DNA of 64,000 bases. Origin: Dehalobacter sp. 12DCB1. Its GTDB lineage: Bacteria; Bacillota; Desulfitobacteriia; Desulfitobacteriales; Syntrophobotulaceae. Below the pieces are notes generated by a model. It searched no databases. It worked only from the letters and a program-made list of their open reading frames with translations, and was not told the DNA's origin. Each line of letters starts with the position of its first letter. Within the stretch, counting starts at the first letter, position 1. This document shows positions 17,697 to 26,128 of this stretch, one piece after another. The position numbers and the translations under genes were made by a program. The DNA lies in NCBI RefSeq assembly GCF_004343605.1, contig NZ_POSF01000018.1, forward strand, positions 62,001 to 126,000. The letters run 5' to 3'.

Positions 17697-18103
17697 TCCT
17701 TTTCTCCCTTTCCCATTGTTATTAATATTCGATATTCGTTAAGTTTCTTCCTCCCTTTACTGACAACAAACTTATATGATCCGAGTGATTTTATCAGCAT
17801 ATCATTAAATACGATCTTTACCGAAATATCTTTTGTTCCTTTTGGTATTTCAATTTTTAACGGCAGTTTGGTGACATACTCATCTTTATCATCTTTTACT
17901 GTCATTTCAAGTATGATATCACCCTCATTTTCTTCAGCGTCTTCCGACTCAAAAACCTGAACCCCAACAATAATATTAAGGGATATTTTTTCATACAATG
18001 CCTTGATTGTTTTTGTGAAAAGAATGTTTTTGTAACTTAAGGATTCATTTTCATTAATGACATCTTCACACGCCATAATATACGGAACATTGACTCTAGC
18101 CAT
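17693..18103 (-). CDS. DUF6941-like protein of unknown function
   Basis: A 136-residue soluble protein. The opening RVNVPYIMACEDVINENESLSYKNI followed by a two-sheet beta pattern resembles the DUF6941 family, whose members are small beta-rich proteins of unknown role seen in accessory regions. The match is from memory of the pattern, not a search. AAGGTGG precedes the ATG. It is the first gene of a two-gene unit, with a four-base overlap to the membrane protein, immediately downstream of and opposite to tRNA-Leu. Confidence 0.55.
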   Translation of the reverse strand: MARVNVPYIMACEDVINENESLSYKNILFTKTIKALYEKISLNIIVGVQVFESEDAEENEGDIILEMTVKDDKDEYVTKLPLKIEIPKGTKDISVKIVFNDMLIKSLGSYKFVVSKGRKKLNEYRILITMGKGEKE

Positions 18104-18220
18104 ATGATGTATCCACCTTAAATCATAGAATATTTTACATATCTTACATAATAAAGGAATTAATCAAATTTGTCATTAATTTCCCAGCAAAATACCAATA
18201 AAATCTTTTCTTTATGATAT

Positions 18221-18247
18221 TAAAAATAACCCGACCGAAGCCGGGTT
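18221..18247 (-). terminator. Terminator of the dehydrogenase-glycerate kinase operon
   Basis: The minus strand reads AACCCG, a loop, CGGGTT and then ATTTTT, just after the stop of the dehydrogenase at 18269. Confidence 0.75.
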
Positions 18248-18268
18248 AAGAGACATTGCCTTGGTTAT

Positions 18269-19240
18269 TCAACTGACCACGTTCTCGGGAGTCCCCGCCA
18301 GAAACTGTTCCAAATTGTGCACAGCCAGATCCATAAGCCTGATTCTTGCCTCCAGCGAGGCCCATGAAATATGTGGCGTAATGATGCAGTTCTTGGCCTG
18401 AAGTAACGGGTTATCCCTTTGAATCGGTTCTGTCGACACAACATCCAGTGCTGCTCCTGCAACTTTGCCGCTGTTCAGGGCCTCTGCTAAATCCTCCTCG
18501 ACGATTAAAGGGCCTCTTGCGTTATTTACGATCATCACACCGGGCTTCATTTTAGCAATACTTTGCTTGTTAATGATTCCTTTGGTATTTTCAAATAACG
18601 GGCAGTGCAGCATGATTGCGTCAGATTCGGTAAGCAGTGTATCCATATCGACATATTTCATATCAGGACTTTCCAAAGACGAATCGGGATTGCTGTCGAC
18701 AGCTAGAATCCTCATCCCCAAAGCCTGAGCTATTCTTCCCGTCGCCTGGCCAATTCTGCCATAACCGATGATTCCAATGGTCTTTCCCGCCAGTTCTATG
18801 AGCGGGTACTTCCAGTAACACCAGTCGGGATTGCCAGACCATTCTCCTATTTGAACCGATTCACTGTGCGGCCAGACATGGCAGCACATTTCAAGCAGCA
18901 GCGCAATTGCCATCTGAGCGACAAAATTCGTCCCATAGGCTGGAATATTTGTTACGACAATTCCTCTTTCCTTGGCTGCCTCAACATCGACAATGTTATA
19001 GCCTGTTGCGAGAACCCCGATAAATTTTAAATCTGGTGCGTTTTCCAGCACGATTCTGGATAATGGTGTTTTATTGGTAAAGACGATCTCCGCCCTGTCA
19101 ATTCTCTCCAGGATTAAATCTTCAATACCGGCATGATATGCGGTGCGATCATAGACAGTAAGCTCCCCAAACCTTTCCAGTCCGCTCCATGATATATCTC
19201 CGGGATTAAGTGTATATCCATCCAAAACGACAATTTTCAT
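18269..19240 (-). CDS. hprA: D-2-hydroxyacid dehydrogenase, hydroxypyruvate/glycerate dehydrogenase type
   Basis: This 323-residue protein begins KIVVLDGYTLNPGDISWSGLE, the typical opening of HprA-type glycerate dehydrogenases. It has the NAD fold GYGRIGQATGRIAQALGM, VNNARGPLIVEEDLA (catalytic Arg) and TPHISWAS (catalytic His). It likely interconverts hydroxypyruvate and D-glycerate. The gene upstream encodes glycerate kinase, so together they would move hydroxypyruvate through glycerate to phosphoglycerate. GGGGGG lies before the ATG. It is less like the dehydrogenase at 7240-8178 than expected of a recent duplicate. Confidence 0.9.
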   Translation of the reverse strand: MKIVVLDGYTLNPGDISWSGLERFGELTVYDRTAYHAGIEDLILERIDRAEIVFTNKTPLSRIVLENAPDLKFIGVLATGYNIVDVEAAKERGIVVTNIPAYGTNFVAQMAIALLLEMCCHVWPHSESVQIGEWSGNPDWCYWKYPLIELAGKTIGIIGYGRIGQATGRIAQALGMRILAVDSNPDSSLESPDMKYVDMDTLLTESDAIMLHCPLFENTKGIINKQSIAKMKPGVMIVNNARGPLIVEEDLAEALNSGKVAGAALDVVSTEPIQRDNPLLQAKNCIITPHISWASLEARIRLMDLAVHNLEQFLAGTPENVVS

Positions 19241-19267
19241 AGTGTCCCCCCTGTACGATTTTGAGCG

Positions 19268-20437
19268 TTAATGATCTTTTGGGCATAACCCTTCATGCCG
19301 GAACGATCGTCCAGCCAGGTACAGGCGGAAGATCCTTTCAGCAGCTCTCTCCAGCAGCACTTCCGCATTCTGGATTGCGTCTACTAGACTAACAGGTCCT
19401 TCCGTAATGCTGAATACCCCGGAAAACCCATGTTTGTAAAGCAGCTGGGCATCTTCCGTCAACCCGCCGGACAAACAGACGACCGGGACTTGATGTTTTA
19501 CAGCTTTTTCAGCTACGGCCAGCGGTACTTTGCCGAAGAGTGTCTGGTGGTCGGTCAAACCCTCACCTGTTATGACTAAATCCGCATCATTCAGAACCTT
19601 GTCCATATCTGCCGCTCTCATTATGAGCTGCGCTCCAGGCTGCAGATTTGCCTTCAGAAAAGCAATCAGAGCCGCTCCAACGCCTCCTGCAGCTCCGGCA
19701 CCAGGAATATCCCGCACCTGAAGCCCGGTACTTTTCTGAATGATTTCAGCATAGTGCCGGAGATTCTTGTCCAAAAGAGCAGTCATCTCCGGTGTCGCTC
19801 CTTTTTGCGGGCCGTAGACTGCCGAGGCCCCCTGCGGGCCGCAAAGCGGATTGGTCACGTCACATGCAGCCATTATTTCTGTATCGCTCAGCCTGGGGTC
19901 AAAGCCAGAAAAATCTATATCCGTTATTTCAGTCAGATGGCCGCCTCCAAAAAGGATTTCCTGACCATGCCGGTTCAGGAGTCTTACTCCTAAGGCCGTG
20001 GCCATTCCGGCTCCTCCGTCATTCGTACCGCTCCCACCGATACCCAGAATTAATTTTTTAGCTCCAGTGTCCAAGGCATACCTTATTAACTCTCCAACAC
20101 CATACGATGTCGTCAGCAAAGGGTTTCTAAGGTTTGCAGGAATTAAATTTAAGCCTGCCGCCGCTGCCAGTTCAATCACGGCTGTTGTTCGGTCTTCTAA
20201 CAAACCAAAAAAAGCATCCGTCGTTTCACCCAATGGCCCTTTTACCCTGGCTGGTATGATCTCACCACCTAGAGCCGCAATCATCGCCTCTACGGTACCT
20301 TCGCCGCCATCAGCCATCGGGATCAATTTTACAGCAATATCCCGCTCAACGTTCCGAATACCTCTTTCGATTGCCCTGGCAGCGCTAAGCGCGTTCAGAC
20401 AGCCTTTATAAGCGTCAGGTGCAACAACAATCTTCAT
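19268..20437 (-). CDS. glxK: Glycerate 2-kinase
   Basis: A 389-residue GlxK/GarK-type glycerate kinase. It starts MKIVVAPDAYKG and contains IPMADGGEGT, GIGGSGTNDGGAGMATALG, and DLVITGEGLTDHQTLFGK. It phosphorylates D-glycerate to 2-phosphoglycerate with ATP. ATG 20437 is preferred to a GTG four codons earlier, because other members begin exactly here. It is the first gene of an operon with the dehydrogenase, 27 bases apart, consistent with glycerate assimilation. Confidence 0.92.
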   Translation of the reverse strand: MKIVVAPDAYKGCLNALSAARAIERGIRNVERDIAVKLIPMADGGEGTVEAMIAALGGEIIPARVKGPLGETTDAFFGLLEDRTTAVIELAAAAGLNLIPANLRNPLLTTSYGVGELIRYALDTGAKKLILGIGGSGTNDGGAGMATALGVRLLNRHGQEILFGGGHLTEITDIDFSGFDPRLSDTEIMAACDVTNPLCGPQGASAVYGPQKGATPEMTALLDKNLRHYAEIIQKSTGLQVRDIPGAGAAGGVGAALIAFLKANLQPGAQLIMRAADMDKVLNDADLVITGEGLTDHQTLFGKVPLAVAEKAVKHQVPVVCLSGGLTEDAQLLYKHGFSGVFSITEGPVSLVDAIQNAEVLLERAAERIFRLYLAGRSFRHEGLCPKDH

Positions 20438-20457
20438 GGTGCCCCCCACCGTATTCC

Positions 20458-21069
20458 CTACTTAAAGTCTTCGGTTGCCTTCAAAGGTCCGTTTGCGAGG
20501 ATACCCTCCACTTCTTCGAATCCTATCGGGAAAGCATAATTATAACGCGCAGGAAGCGCCAATACATATTTCGAATTTCGTCCGAGTTCACTTGGCGGCA
20601 TCGGTGCCGCACCAACACTGAATTTTTCATTCAATAAGTCTGTCCATTGGTTTAACGTAAATATCATAATCGGAACGTCCTGACGAGGCTGCTCCGGAGT
20701 CCATAGCGGATGACGAATCCGAATGAGCCGGTTCGTTTCAATCACTCGACCGCTTTGCGAACCATCTATAGCAATACCTTCCCATTGCTCATTTACAATT
20801 GAGTAGCCCTTCCAACTATCCGGTAACGCAAAATTAAAACCATACACTGTGTTTTGATAGATCACCGGATTGTTGTCTCCATTTGCCTCATTTGATCCGT
20901 TTGAGCCGGTCATCTGACCTGTCTGGTTTGTATCCTGATTCAAACCATTGATCTGATCCATACCATTCGATTGATTCGTACCATTCATTTGATCGTTGTT
21001 TGCGCAGCCGGCCGTCAAAATTCCCAGTCCCAAAATCAAAATCAGTAAACAGGAACTAAATCGTTTCAT
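20458..21069 (-). CDS. Lipoprotein of unknown function
   Basis: The 203-residue precursor has a signal peptide ending in the lipobox LTAGC, so the mature protein would be lipid-anchored at Cys22. Directly after comes a low-complexity region of Asn/Gly/Gln units (QMNGTNQSNG, MDQINGLNQ and others) as a flexible stalk, then a globular beta-rich domain from about residue 70, starting IYQNTVYGFNFALPDSWKGY. That start is shared with many small Firmicute proteins of unknown role. GGAAGGAGGGGGAG precedes the ATG at 21069. Confidence 0.8.
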   Translation of the reverse strand: MKRFSSCLLILILGLGILTAGCANNDQMNGTNQSNGMDQINGLNQDTNQTGQMTGSNGSNEANGDNNPVIYQNTVYGFNFALPDSWKGYSIVNEQWEGIAIDGSQSGRVIETNRLIRIRHPLWTPEQPRQDVPIMIFTLNQWTDLLNEKFSVGAAPMPPSELGRNSKYVLALPARYNYAFPIGFEEVEGILANGPLKATEDFK

Positions 21070-21230
21070 AACTCCCCCTCCTTCCGGAATCAGCTTTATC
21101 ATAGCATTATTTTATTCCCTGATACAATATCAGACGAGAATGAAATATACGAATCACCTTTAACTCGTTAGCGCTTATTATCAATATCTGCATTTTTTAA
21201 TTTTGAGAAAAGCCCCAATTACCATCGATT

Positions 21231-21338
21231 AGTCTGCGTGGCACAGTTCCACGATAAGCGGAGCAAGGATTGCGTAGCGCGGCCTTTTGCGTCAAGGAGG
21301 ACGCAAAAGGCCGAAAGTGGTATTATGGCACGCAGACA
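21231..21338. repeat. Structured intergenic repeat, copy 2
   Basis: The best-paired copy. The ends GTCTGCGTG and CACGCAGAC are perfect complements, and CCAC/GTGG continues the outer stem. Hairpin A is GCAAGGATTGC. Hairpin B has a perfect 13-bp stem, GGCCTTTTGCGTC with GACGCAAAAGGCC, closing loop AAGGAG. Orientation is opposite to copy 1 and to the flanking genes. Confidence 0.88.
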
Positions 21339-21399
21339 AGCCCAAAAGCCTTTTAGCACGCACTTAAGCAACTTAAGCAATTAAGCAGTATAAGCCCAC

Positions 21400-21425
21400 A
21401 AAAAATGAGGGCACATTACGTACCC
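21400..21425 (-). terminator. Terminator of the Ca2+/H+ antiporter gene
   Basis: The minus strand reads GGGTAC, loop GTAAT, GTGCCC, then TCATTTTTTG, about 45 bases after the stop. Confidence 0.6.
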
Positions 21426-21471
21426 CCACAGAATCTGCAAACCTAAATCCATAAGATCAAGAGGCTGGATT

Positions 21472-22515
21472 CTACAAGACAAAAAACGCTACAGCAATGA
21501 TCAAATATACCGCTAGCAGCTGAACCCCTTCCATCCAGTTCGATTCCCCGTCCGTCGCTACCCTGTTGGCAATCAGAACTGAAAAGACGAGGGCTACAAT
21601 TTCAAATTCATTGAAAACGATACTCATTGGTGTAAACAGTAAGCTCAGAAAGATCAATACAGGCGTGACAAACAAAATGATCTGCAGGCTTGACCCGATT
21701 GCAATCTCAACGGCGACATCCATTTTATTCTTCATCGCCATGACAATCGCCGTGCTGTGTTCAGCAGCATTACCGATGATCGGAATAAGAATAATGCCGA
21801 CGAAAAATTCGCTTAGCCCGATCGCTTCCGACATTGGCTCTACAGCACTGACCAAGAACTCACTCTCCAGCCCGATCAGCACAGTGGCCCCGACCAAAAC
21901 GGCAATTGCTTTTTTTATGGACCACTTCGGAGAGCTTTCCTGGGAATGGTCGATTGAATAAATATCTTTGTGCGTGTAAAAAGAAAAGACTAAACTCAGA
22001 ATGTAGATAATAAACATGATGACTGCCACAATGATACTGAGTCCTTCATAACGCGTATTTAGGAGTGCCGGGTTCAGCGTATGTGTGAAGATAGCCGGAA
22101 TCGTCAAACCAATAACCGCAAACAACAGCATACTGGCACTGTTGTCAATAACCTTTTGATTAAAACGCTGCGACTTGTATTTGATTCCACCAAAGATCAT
22201 GCTTAAACCCAGCACCAGCAGAATATTGCCAATGACTGATCCGGCAATGGATGCTTTAACAACCTCAAAAAGACCTGCTTTTAAAGCAAAGAAAGAAATA
22301 ATCAGTTCTGTTGCATTGCCAAACGTTGCATTCAAAAACCCGCCCATCTTGGGCCCTGAATAGAAGGAAATTTCCTCTGTTGCTTCGCCCATCAGCGCTG
22401 CCAAAGGAATAATAGCCAGTGCTGTCAAGACAAACATCAGCGTTGGTGTCCAATGCAAAAACTCACCGACAATAGTGATCGGCACAAATAGGAGCATGTA
22501 ACGTAAAATCTTCAC
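21472..22515 (-). CDS. cax: Calcium/proton exchanger (CaCA family)
   Basis: A 347-residue cation antiporter with about ten to eleven membrane helices. The two family signature repeats are GGFLNATFGNATELIISFFALK and GNAAEHSTAIVMAMKNKMDVAVEIAIGSSLQI, each with the ion-binding acidic residue. It would export Ca2+ in exchange for protons. The frame is open for 33 more codons upstream, but GTG 22515 is chosen: it follows AAAGGA, and the resulting start (MKILRYMLLF) aligns with where the B. subtilis homologue begins. The promoter lies about 115 bases upstream. Confidence 0.9.
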   Translation of the reverse strand: MKILRYMLLFVPITIVGEFLHWTPTLMFVLTALAIIPLAALMGEATEEISFYSGPKMGGFLNATFGNATELIISFFALKAGLFEVVKASIAGSVIGNILLVLGLSMIFGGIKYKSQRFNQKVIDNSASMLLFAVIGLTIPAIFTHTLNPALLNTRYEGLSIIVAVIMFIIYILSLVFSFYTHKDIYSIDHSQESSPKWSIKKAIAVLVGATVLIGLESEFLVSAVEPMSEAIGLSEFFVGIILIPIIGNAAEHSTAIVMAMKNKMDVAVEIAIGSSLQIILFVTPVLIFLSLLFTPMSIVFNEFEIVALVFSVLIANRVATDGESNWMEGVQLLAVYLIIAVAFFVL

Positions 22516-22832
22516 TTTTTTCGTTCCTTTCGAATAAGCTAGAATACTATAGTCCATCTCCGGGCTGCAGCACTGCGGGAACAAGTTCCAGCCGGTTTTG
22601 GTTGTACAAGACACAGAGCGCTAATTGACATTATATAAAAAATGAGATGCTTTTTCAATTCTTAAACAAAAATGCCAAACAAAGATTATAAAGGTCCCTC
22701 CAGAATCCGCTGCAGGAAACACGAATGTTGATCTCGAATTATTCATTATAATTGTACTTACATCAAAAGCATCAAAAATTAATCCAAAATTTTGACAATA
22801 CAAAAAACGCCTAAAATCAGGAGGAACATACT
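22516..22832. other. 317-base divergent region between antiporter and FMN reductase genes
   Basis: It holds the 5' leader of the antiporter transcript (about 107 bases, with an in-frame open extension but no good ribosome site) and its promoter at 22630-22658. For the plus-strand FMN reductase gene TTGACA (22792-22797) and TAAAAT (22812-22817) occur, but only 14 bases apart, so they are not called a promoter. Confidence 0.6.
22630..22658 (-). promoter_or_regulatory. Promoter of the antiporter gene
   Basis: On the minus strand TTGAAA (22653-22658) and TATAAT (22630-22635) are 17 bases apart, a near-consensus sigma-A promoter. Confidence 0.75.
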
Positions 22833-23417
22833 ATGTTGGTTGTTGCACTTAATGGGAGCCCAAAACCCAATGGAAATACGGCTCAAAGTCTTCAAATTGT
22901 TCTTAAGGAATTAGAAAAGGAGGGCATTCAGACCGAACTGCTGCAATTAGGCGGAAAACCGATTTTTGGCTGTAAGGTCTGCGGAAAATGCGCTCAGAGC
23001 AAAGACAGAAGCTGCCCGGGCCATAACGACGAATTGAATCCGGTTCTGCAAAGAGTCTTTGAAGCTGATGGCATTCTGATCGGTTCCCCAAGCTATTTCA
23101 GTAACATGACCCCCGAAGTCAAAGCTTTTATTGATCGCTGCGGCATCGTTAACGGGGCCAATGGCCGTTTATTGACCAGAAAAGTTGGTGCCGCGGTTGT
23201 GGCTGCGCGGAGAGCCGGTACAAATTTCGTTTTTTCTTCAATCAATCTATTCTTTGGCATTACCGAAATGATCACCGTAGGTTCCAGCTACTGGAATATG
23301 ACACTTGCCCATAAACCCGGGAATGTCCAACAGGATGAGGAAGGCATCCATACATTTCAGACACTTGGCAAAAATATGGCCTGGCTTCTAAAGAAAATCA
23401 ATCGGGAACAGTCGTGA
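22833..23417 (+). CDS. NADPH-dependent FMN reductase family / iron-sulfur flavoprotein-like
   Basis: The 194-residue flavodoxin-fold protein begins VVALNGSPKPNGNTAQ (phosphate-binding loop). It contains the cysteine cluster GCKVCGKCAQSKDRSC (about 49-64), typical of iron-sulfur flavoproteins and multimeric flavodoxin WrbA-like enzymes of anaerobes, and the second FMN loop GSPSYFSNMTPEVKAFIDR. It would carry electrons between ferredoxin or NAD(P)H and small acceptors. AGGAGGA lies ahead of the ATG. It converges on the acyltransferase gene with a 22-base gap. Confidence 0.85.
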   Translation: MLVVALNGSPKPNGNTAQSLQIVLKELEKEGIQTELLQLGGKPIFGCKVCGKCAQSKDRSCPGHNDELNPVLQRVFEADGILIGSPSYFSNMTPEVKAFIDRCGIVNGANGRLLTRKVGAAVVAARRAGTNFVFSSINLFFGITEMITVGSSYWNMTLAHKPGNVQQDEEGIHTFQTLGKNMAWLLKKINREQS

Positions 23418-23439
23418 ACAACAAACCTATTGCAGTTTT

Positions 23440-24504
23440 TCAGATGCTTCTGTCCGATCTGCCTGAGGTTCCAATATCAATACCAATGGCCGGTTTTTTT
23501 TTGTTTATTCCTAAAGCCAGAAACCGCAGACCAGGTATCCGCGAAGCAAATTCAAACCACAGCCAAGGGAATAATATTCCGATAATAAGAAAACGCCAAG
23601 GATTAATTGTAATAAAACCACCAATCACTGAATTCACAAACAAATGAAGAAACATGATTGCCATCGAACTTTGGCCCAGGGAACTAAATAACTTTCTACT
23701 AAAAGTCCAATTACTGAGCATCCTGCTTAGGCCGGAGATCAGCAGAACTGCAGCCATTGGCACAAGGATGTTCGTACCGAAAAAGTAATACTGACGGTGC
23801 TTAAAGTCCAAACCAAACCTTAGGTAATCCTGAAAATATGCATAAAGGAACAAGATAAGAAAGACTGCTGAAAATAAAAGAATGATTTTGTTTAGCTGGG
23901 CATTTACCAGCCATTTTTTTTGTTTAAAAAGGAAACCCAGCGCATAAAAAACGATTCCAAAAAGGGCCACATCCATATTCCAGGGAACAAAGAAATCTTG
24001 GTGAAAGCGTGATTCCCAGAAGGCAAAAACAAAACATGCCGCGATCGTCAGCACGACAAGCCACCTTGGACGAATCTTCCGGATGACGAAGTCAAAAAAT
24101 ATCTGGACAAAAAATAAACAGGTCACAAACCAAAAGGTTCCGTAAGCACCTTCCAGCTTGCTTCCGCCCAGAATCAATGCTGTCCAGTTGATATCCACAG
24201 ATTGGCCTTTAAGGACACTTAATACGGCCAGAAAGGCCGTAATCAGAATGATATAAAAAACATAAGGAACCAGAAGCTGTTTTGACCGCCTGACTAAATA
24301 TTGCAGCGGCACTACTTTACCGACAGGTCTGTACAGGTAGCCGCTGATAAAGAAAAACAAAGGCATATGGAAAAAGAACATCAGAAAAGAATAAGGATGG
24401 CCGGCATGTCCCCAGACGACGCTCAGTATCCCTATTCCCTTCATTACATCCAGCCAAATGATCCGGCTCTCATTATTCTCCGCGGCAAGTCCCTGTGCTG
24501 TCAT
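23440..24504 (-). CDS. Membrane acyltransferase, family 3 (OafA/OatA type)
   Basis: A 354-residue protein with about ten transmembrane helices. The family start is visible, IIWLDVMKGIGILSVVWGHAG with the catalytic-site His, then FFHMPLFFFISGYLY. Such proteins transfer acetyl or other acyl groups to extracellular sugars, peptidoglycan or polysaccharides. The ATG at 24504 follows GAAGGA at seven bases; an upstream TTG start is less likely. Substrate unknown. Confidence 0.87.
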   Translation of the reverse strand: MTAQGLAAENNESRIIWLDVMKGIGILSVVWGHAGHPYSFLMFFFHMPLFFFISGYLYRPVGKVVPLQYLVRRSKQLLVPYVFYIILITAFLAVLSVLKGQSVDINWTALILGGSKLEGAYGTFWFVTCLFFVQIFFDFVIRKIRPRWLVVLTIAACFVFAFWESRFHQDFFVPWNMDVALFGIVFYALGFLFKQKKWLVNAQLNKIILLFSAVFLILFLYAYFQDYLRFGLDFKHRQYYFFGTNILVPMAAVLLISGLSRMLSNWTFSRKLFSSLGQSSMAIMFLHLFVNSVIGGFITINPWRFLIIGILFPWLWFEFASRIPGLRFLALGINKKKPAIGIDIGTSGRSDRSI

Positions 24505-24667
24505 CACGATATCCTTCAGGTAAGATTTGTGATCGTCCCCTGTCAACCTTAAATAACAATGGGACCGATAGTACTAGTCTATCACAGCCCGAAGGGATGA
24601 ACCACCATTTTTATTCAGGATGCTCTTGCAGCATTTCTTCAAAAGTTGTCTTCAAAAGTTATAAAGG

Positions 24668-25303
24668 TTATAGCGGCTTAATGAACATTTGTGTCCAGTA
24701 GATATTGCCTTCACTGTCTTTGGCCGCTCCTACACCTATTTCTAGATAAGATGGACTTAGGATATTGCTGCGGTGTCCCGCAGAATTCATCCAGCTGTTC
24801 ATTACTTCCTGCGGTGTTTGCTGGCCATAGGCAATGTTCTCAGCCGCGGCTGAAAACCGGATGCCAAAGGACTCCATCATTTTGAAAGGAGATCCATAAG
24901 TCGGCGACTCATGAGCAAAGTACCCTTTATTGATCATATCCTGCGACTTGTATCTTGCGACCCTGCATACTTCCCAGTTTTGTTTCAGCAGTTGCAAACT
25001 CTTTTTTGACCGTTCAACATTCACCAGGCGAATTACTTCCGTTTCTAGGGCTTTAACGCTGTCGATGTTCGGGATCAATATCTTCTGCCCGGGGTAAATC
25101 AGTCTAAGATTTTGGATTTGCGGATTAGCCTGGGCCAATTCACTTAATCCAATCTCATACCTTACTGCAATTTTCCACATACTGTCTCCAGCCTGAACGG
25201 TATACTGGGTCGATTGGGCAAAAACTTGTCCAGTGCCGCACAACAAAAACAATAATCCTAAAACAGGAATGATTACATTCCGATCCATTGCATTTTTGTT
25301 CAT
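24668..25303 (-). CDS. Secreted LysM-CAP/SCP domain protein (YkwD/SafA-like)
   Basis: A 211-residue protein with a signal peptide ending near AQS, one LysM repeat (YTVQAGDSMWKIAVRYEIG to PGQKILIP, about 34-78) and a CAP domain (about 90-211) with VNVERSKKSLQLL, YFAHESPTYGSPF, AAENIAYGQQTPQEVMNSWMNSAGHRSNIL and IYWTQMF. LysM binds peptidoglycan; CAP proteins of this kind are common on spores and cell walls, role unclear. GGAGG lies eight bases before ATG 25303. Confidence 0.9.
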   Translation of the reverse strand: MNKNAMDRNVIIPVLGLLFLLCGTGQVFAQSTQYTVQAGDSMWKIAVRYEIGLSELAQANPQIQNLRLIYPGQKILIPNIDSVKALETEVIRLVNVERSKKSLQLLKQNWEVCRVARYKSQDMINKGYFAHESPTYGSPFKMMESFGIRFSAAAENIAYGQQTPQEVMNSWMNSAGHRSNILSPSYLEIGVGAAKDSEGNIYWTQMFIKPL

Positions 25304-25441
25304 CAAATTCACCTCCTATCCTTTAGTTATTTTGAACAACTTTCCCATCTTGCATTCAAGCTGCATCAGGCCTATAATTTTGCCAGCAAGACTTATTCCC
25401 TTAGGGATATGTTGTAGCGTCACCATTAGGAGGTTGAAACG

Positions 25442-25978
25442 ATGGTCAAAGAAAAAATTTTGATTCATGCCTGTTGCGCCACCTGTGCAGGTTATGTCCT
25501 GGAGCAGCTTTCTGGGGATTTTACTCCGGTCATCTACTATTGCAATCCTAACATTCATCCGAAGGAAGAATACCTACTCCGGAGCAGTGAACTGCAAAAA
25601 TATGCCGCTGCCCAAAACATATCTTTTATCGAGGATCCTTATGTCCCCCGACAGTGGTTGACACAAGTGAAAGGTTTGGAGAATGAACCGGAGAAAGGAC
25701 TTCGCTGTGACCGCTGCTTTGCTCTGAGACTTCAAAAAACGGCCGCATATGCTTTGAAAAACGATATCAGCATCTTTACAACCACGCTGACCATCAGCCC
25801 TCATAAAAGCAGCAAACGCATTCTAGAGATAGGTCAAAAGGTTGCTGATGAGAACTGTCTCAAATTCTTGGCCAGAAATTTTAAAAAACAGGATGGATAT
25901 AAAAAGACGATGGAGATCGCGCGGTCCCAAAATTTCTACCTTCAAAAATATTGCGGCTGTGTTTATTCCGTTCGTTGA
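25442..25978 (+). CDS. queH: Epoxyqueuosine reductase QueH
   Basis: The 178-residue protein matches the QueH (DUF208) family. It has the N-terminal HACCATC (Cys11, Cys12, Cys15), then YYCNPNIHP, LRCDRCFALRL (Cys89, Cys92), TLTISPHKS and the C-terminal KYCGCVYS (Cys171, Cys173). These cysteines hold a 4Fe-4S cluster and a second metal. The enzyme performs the last step of queuosine synthesis in tRNA, reducing epoxyqueuosine, and replaces the cobalamin-dependent QueG. TTAGGAGG precedes the ATG. Confidence 0.93.
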   Translation: MVKEKILIHACCATCAGYVLEQLSGDFTPVIYYCNPNIHPKEEYLLRSSELQKYAAAQNISFIEDPYVPRQWLTQVKGLENEPEKGLRCDRCFALRLQKTAAYALKNDISIFTTTLTISPHKSSKRILEIGQKVADENCLKFLARNFKKQDGYKKTMEIARSQNFYLQKYCGCVYSVR

Positions 25979-26025
25979 ATAACAGAATAACCAAAACTTA
26001 ACTACTAGATTTTTGTTTATAATCG

Positions 26026-26054
26026 TTGACTTTAAGGCTTTTCCATGTTAATTT
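26026..26054 (+). promoter_or_regulatory. Possible promoter upstream of the YjcZ-like genes
   Basis: TTGACT (26026-26031) and TAATTT (26049-26054) are 17 bases apart. The queH terminator lies between this site and the first YjcZ-like gene, so if used it may serve another transcript; sporulation sigma sites were not recognised. Confidence 0.25.
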
Positions 26055-26128
26055 TTTATTGAAGAGTCTCTAGATAATTGATGTCTAGGTATAAAATCTA
26101 GCCGCAGTTGTCTTTGGACTTTGCGCAA

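Larger units (their letters stand above)
21070..21471. other. 402-base intergenic region between lipoprotein and antiporter genes
   Basis: No gene is visible. The region holds structured repeat copy 2, a short direct repeat of TGCTTAAGT-like units (21361-21390; four imperfect copies read on the minus strand), and the terminator of the antiporter gene. The promoter of the lipoprotein gene must lie in its left part, but no clear boxes stand out. Confidence 0.7.

Noticed and set aside
16863-18103. Prophage remnant next to tRNA-Leu
   Set aside because: No integrase, portal, capsid or lysis gene is present and no attachment duplication was seen; only a two-gene unit of unknown function can be supported.
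21361-21396. Tandem TTAAGCA-type units as a possible CRISPR remnant
   Set aside because: Units are only about 9 bases with no spacers of uniform length and no cas genes are in the window.
22516-22614. Longer start for the antiporter gene
   Set aside because: The extension has no ribosome site at its GTG and a zero-spaced GGAG at its internal ATG, while GTG 22515 has AAAGGA and fits the family start.
22792-22817. TTGACA and TAAAAT ahead of the FMN reductase gene as a promoter
   Set aside because: Spacing is only 14 bases and the -10 box nearly touches the ribosome site.
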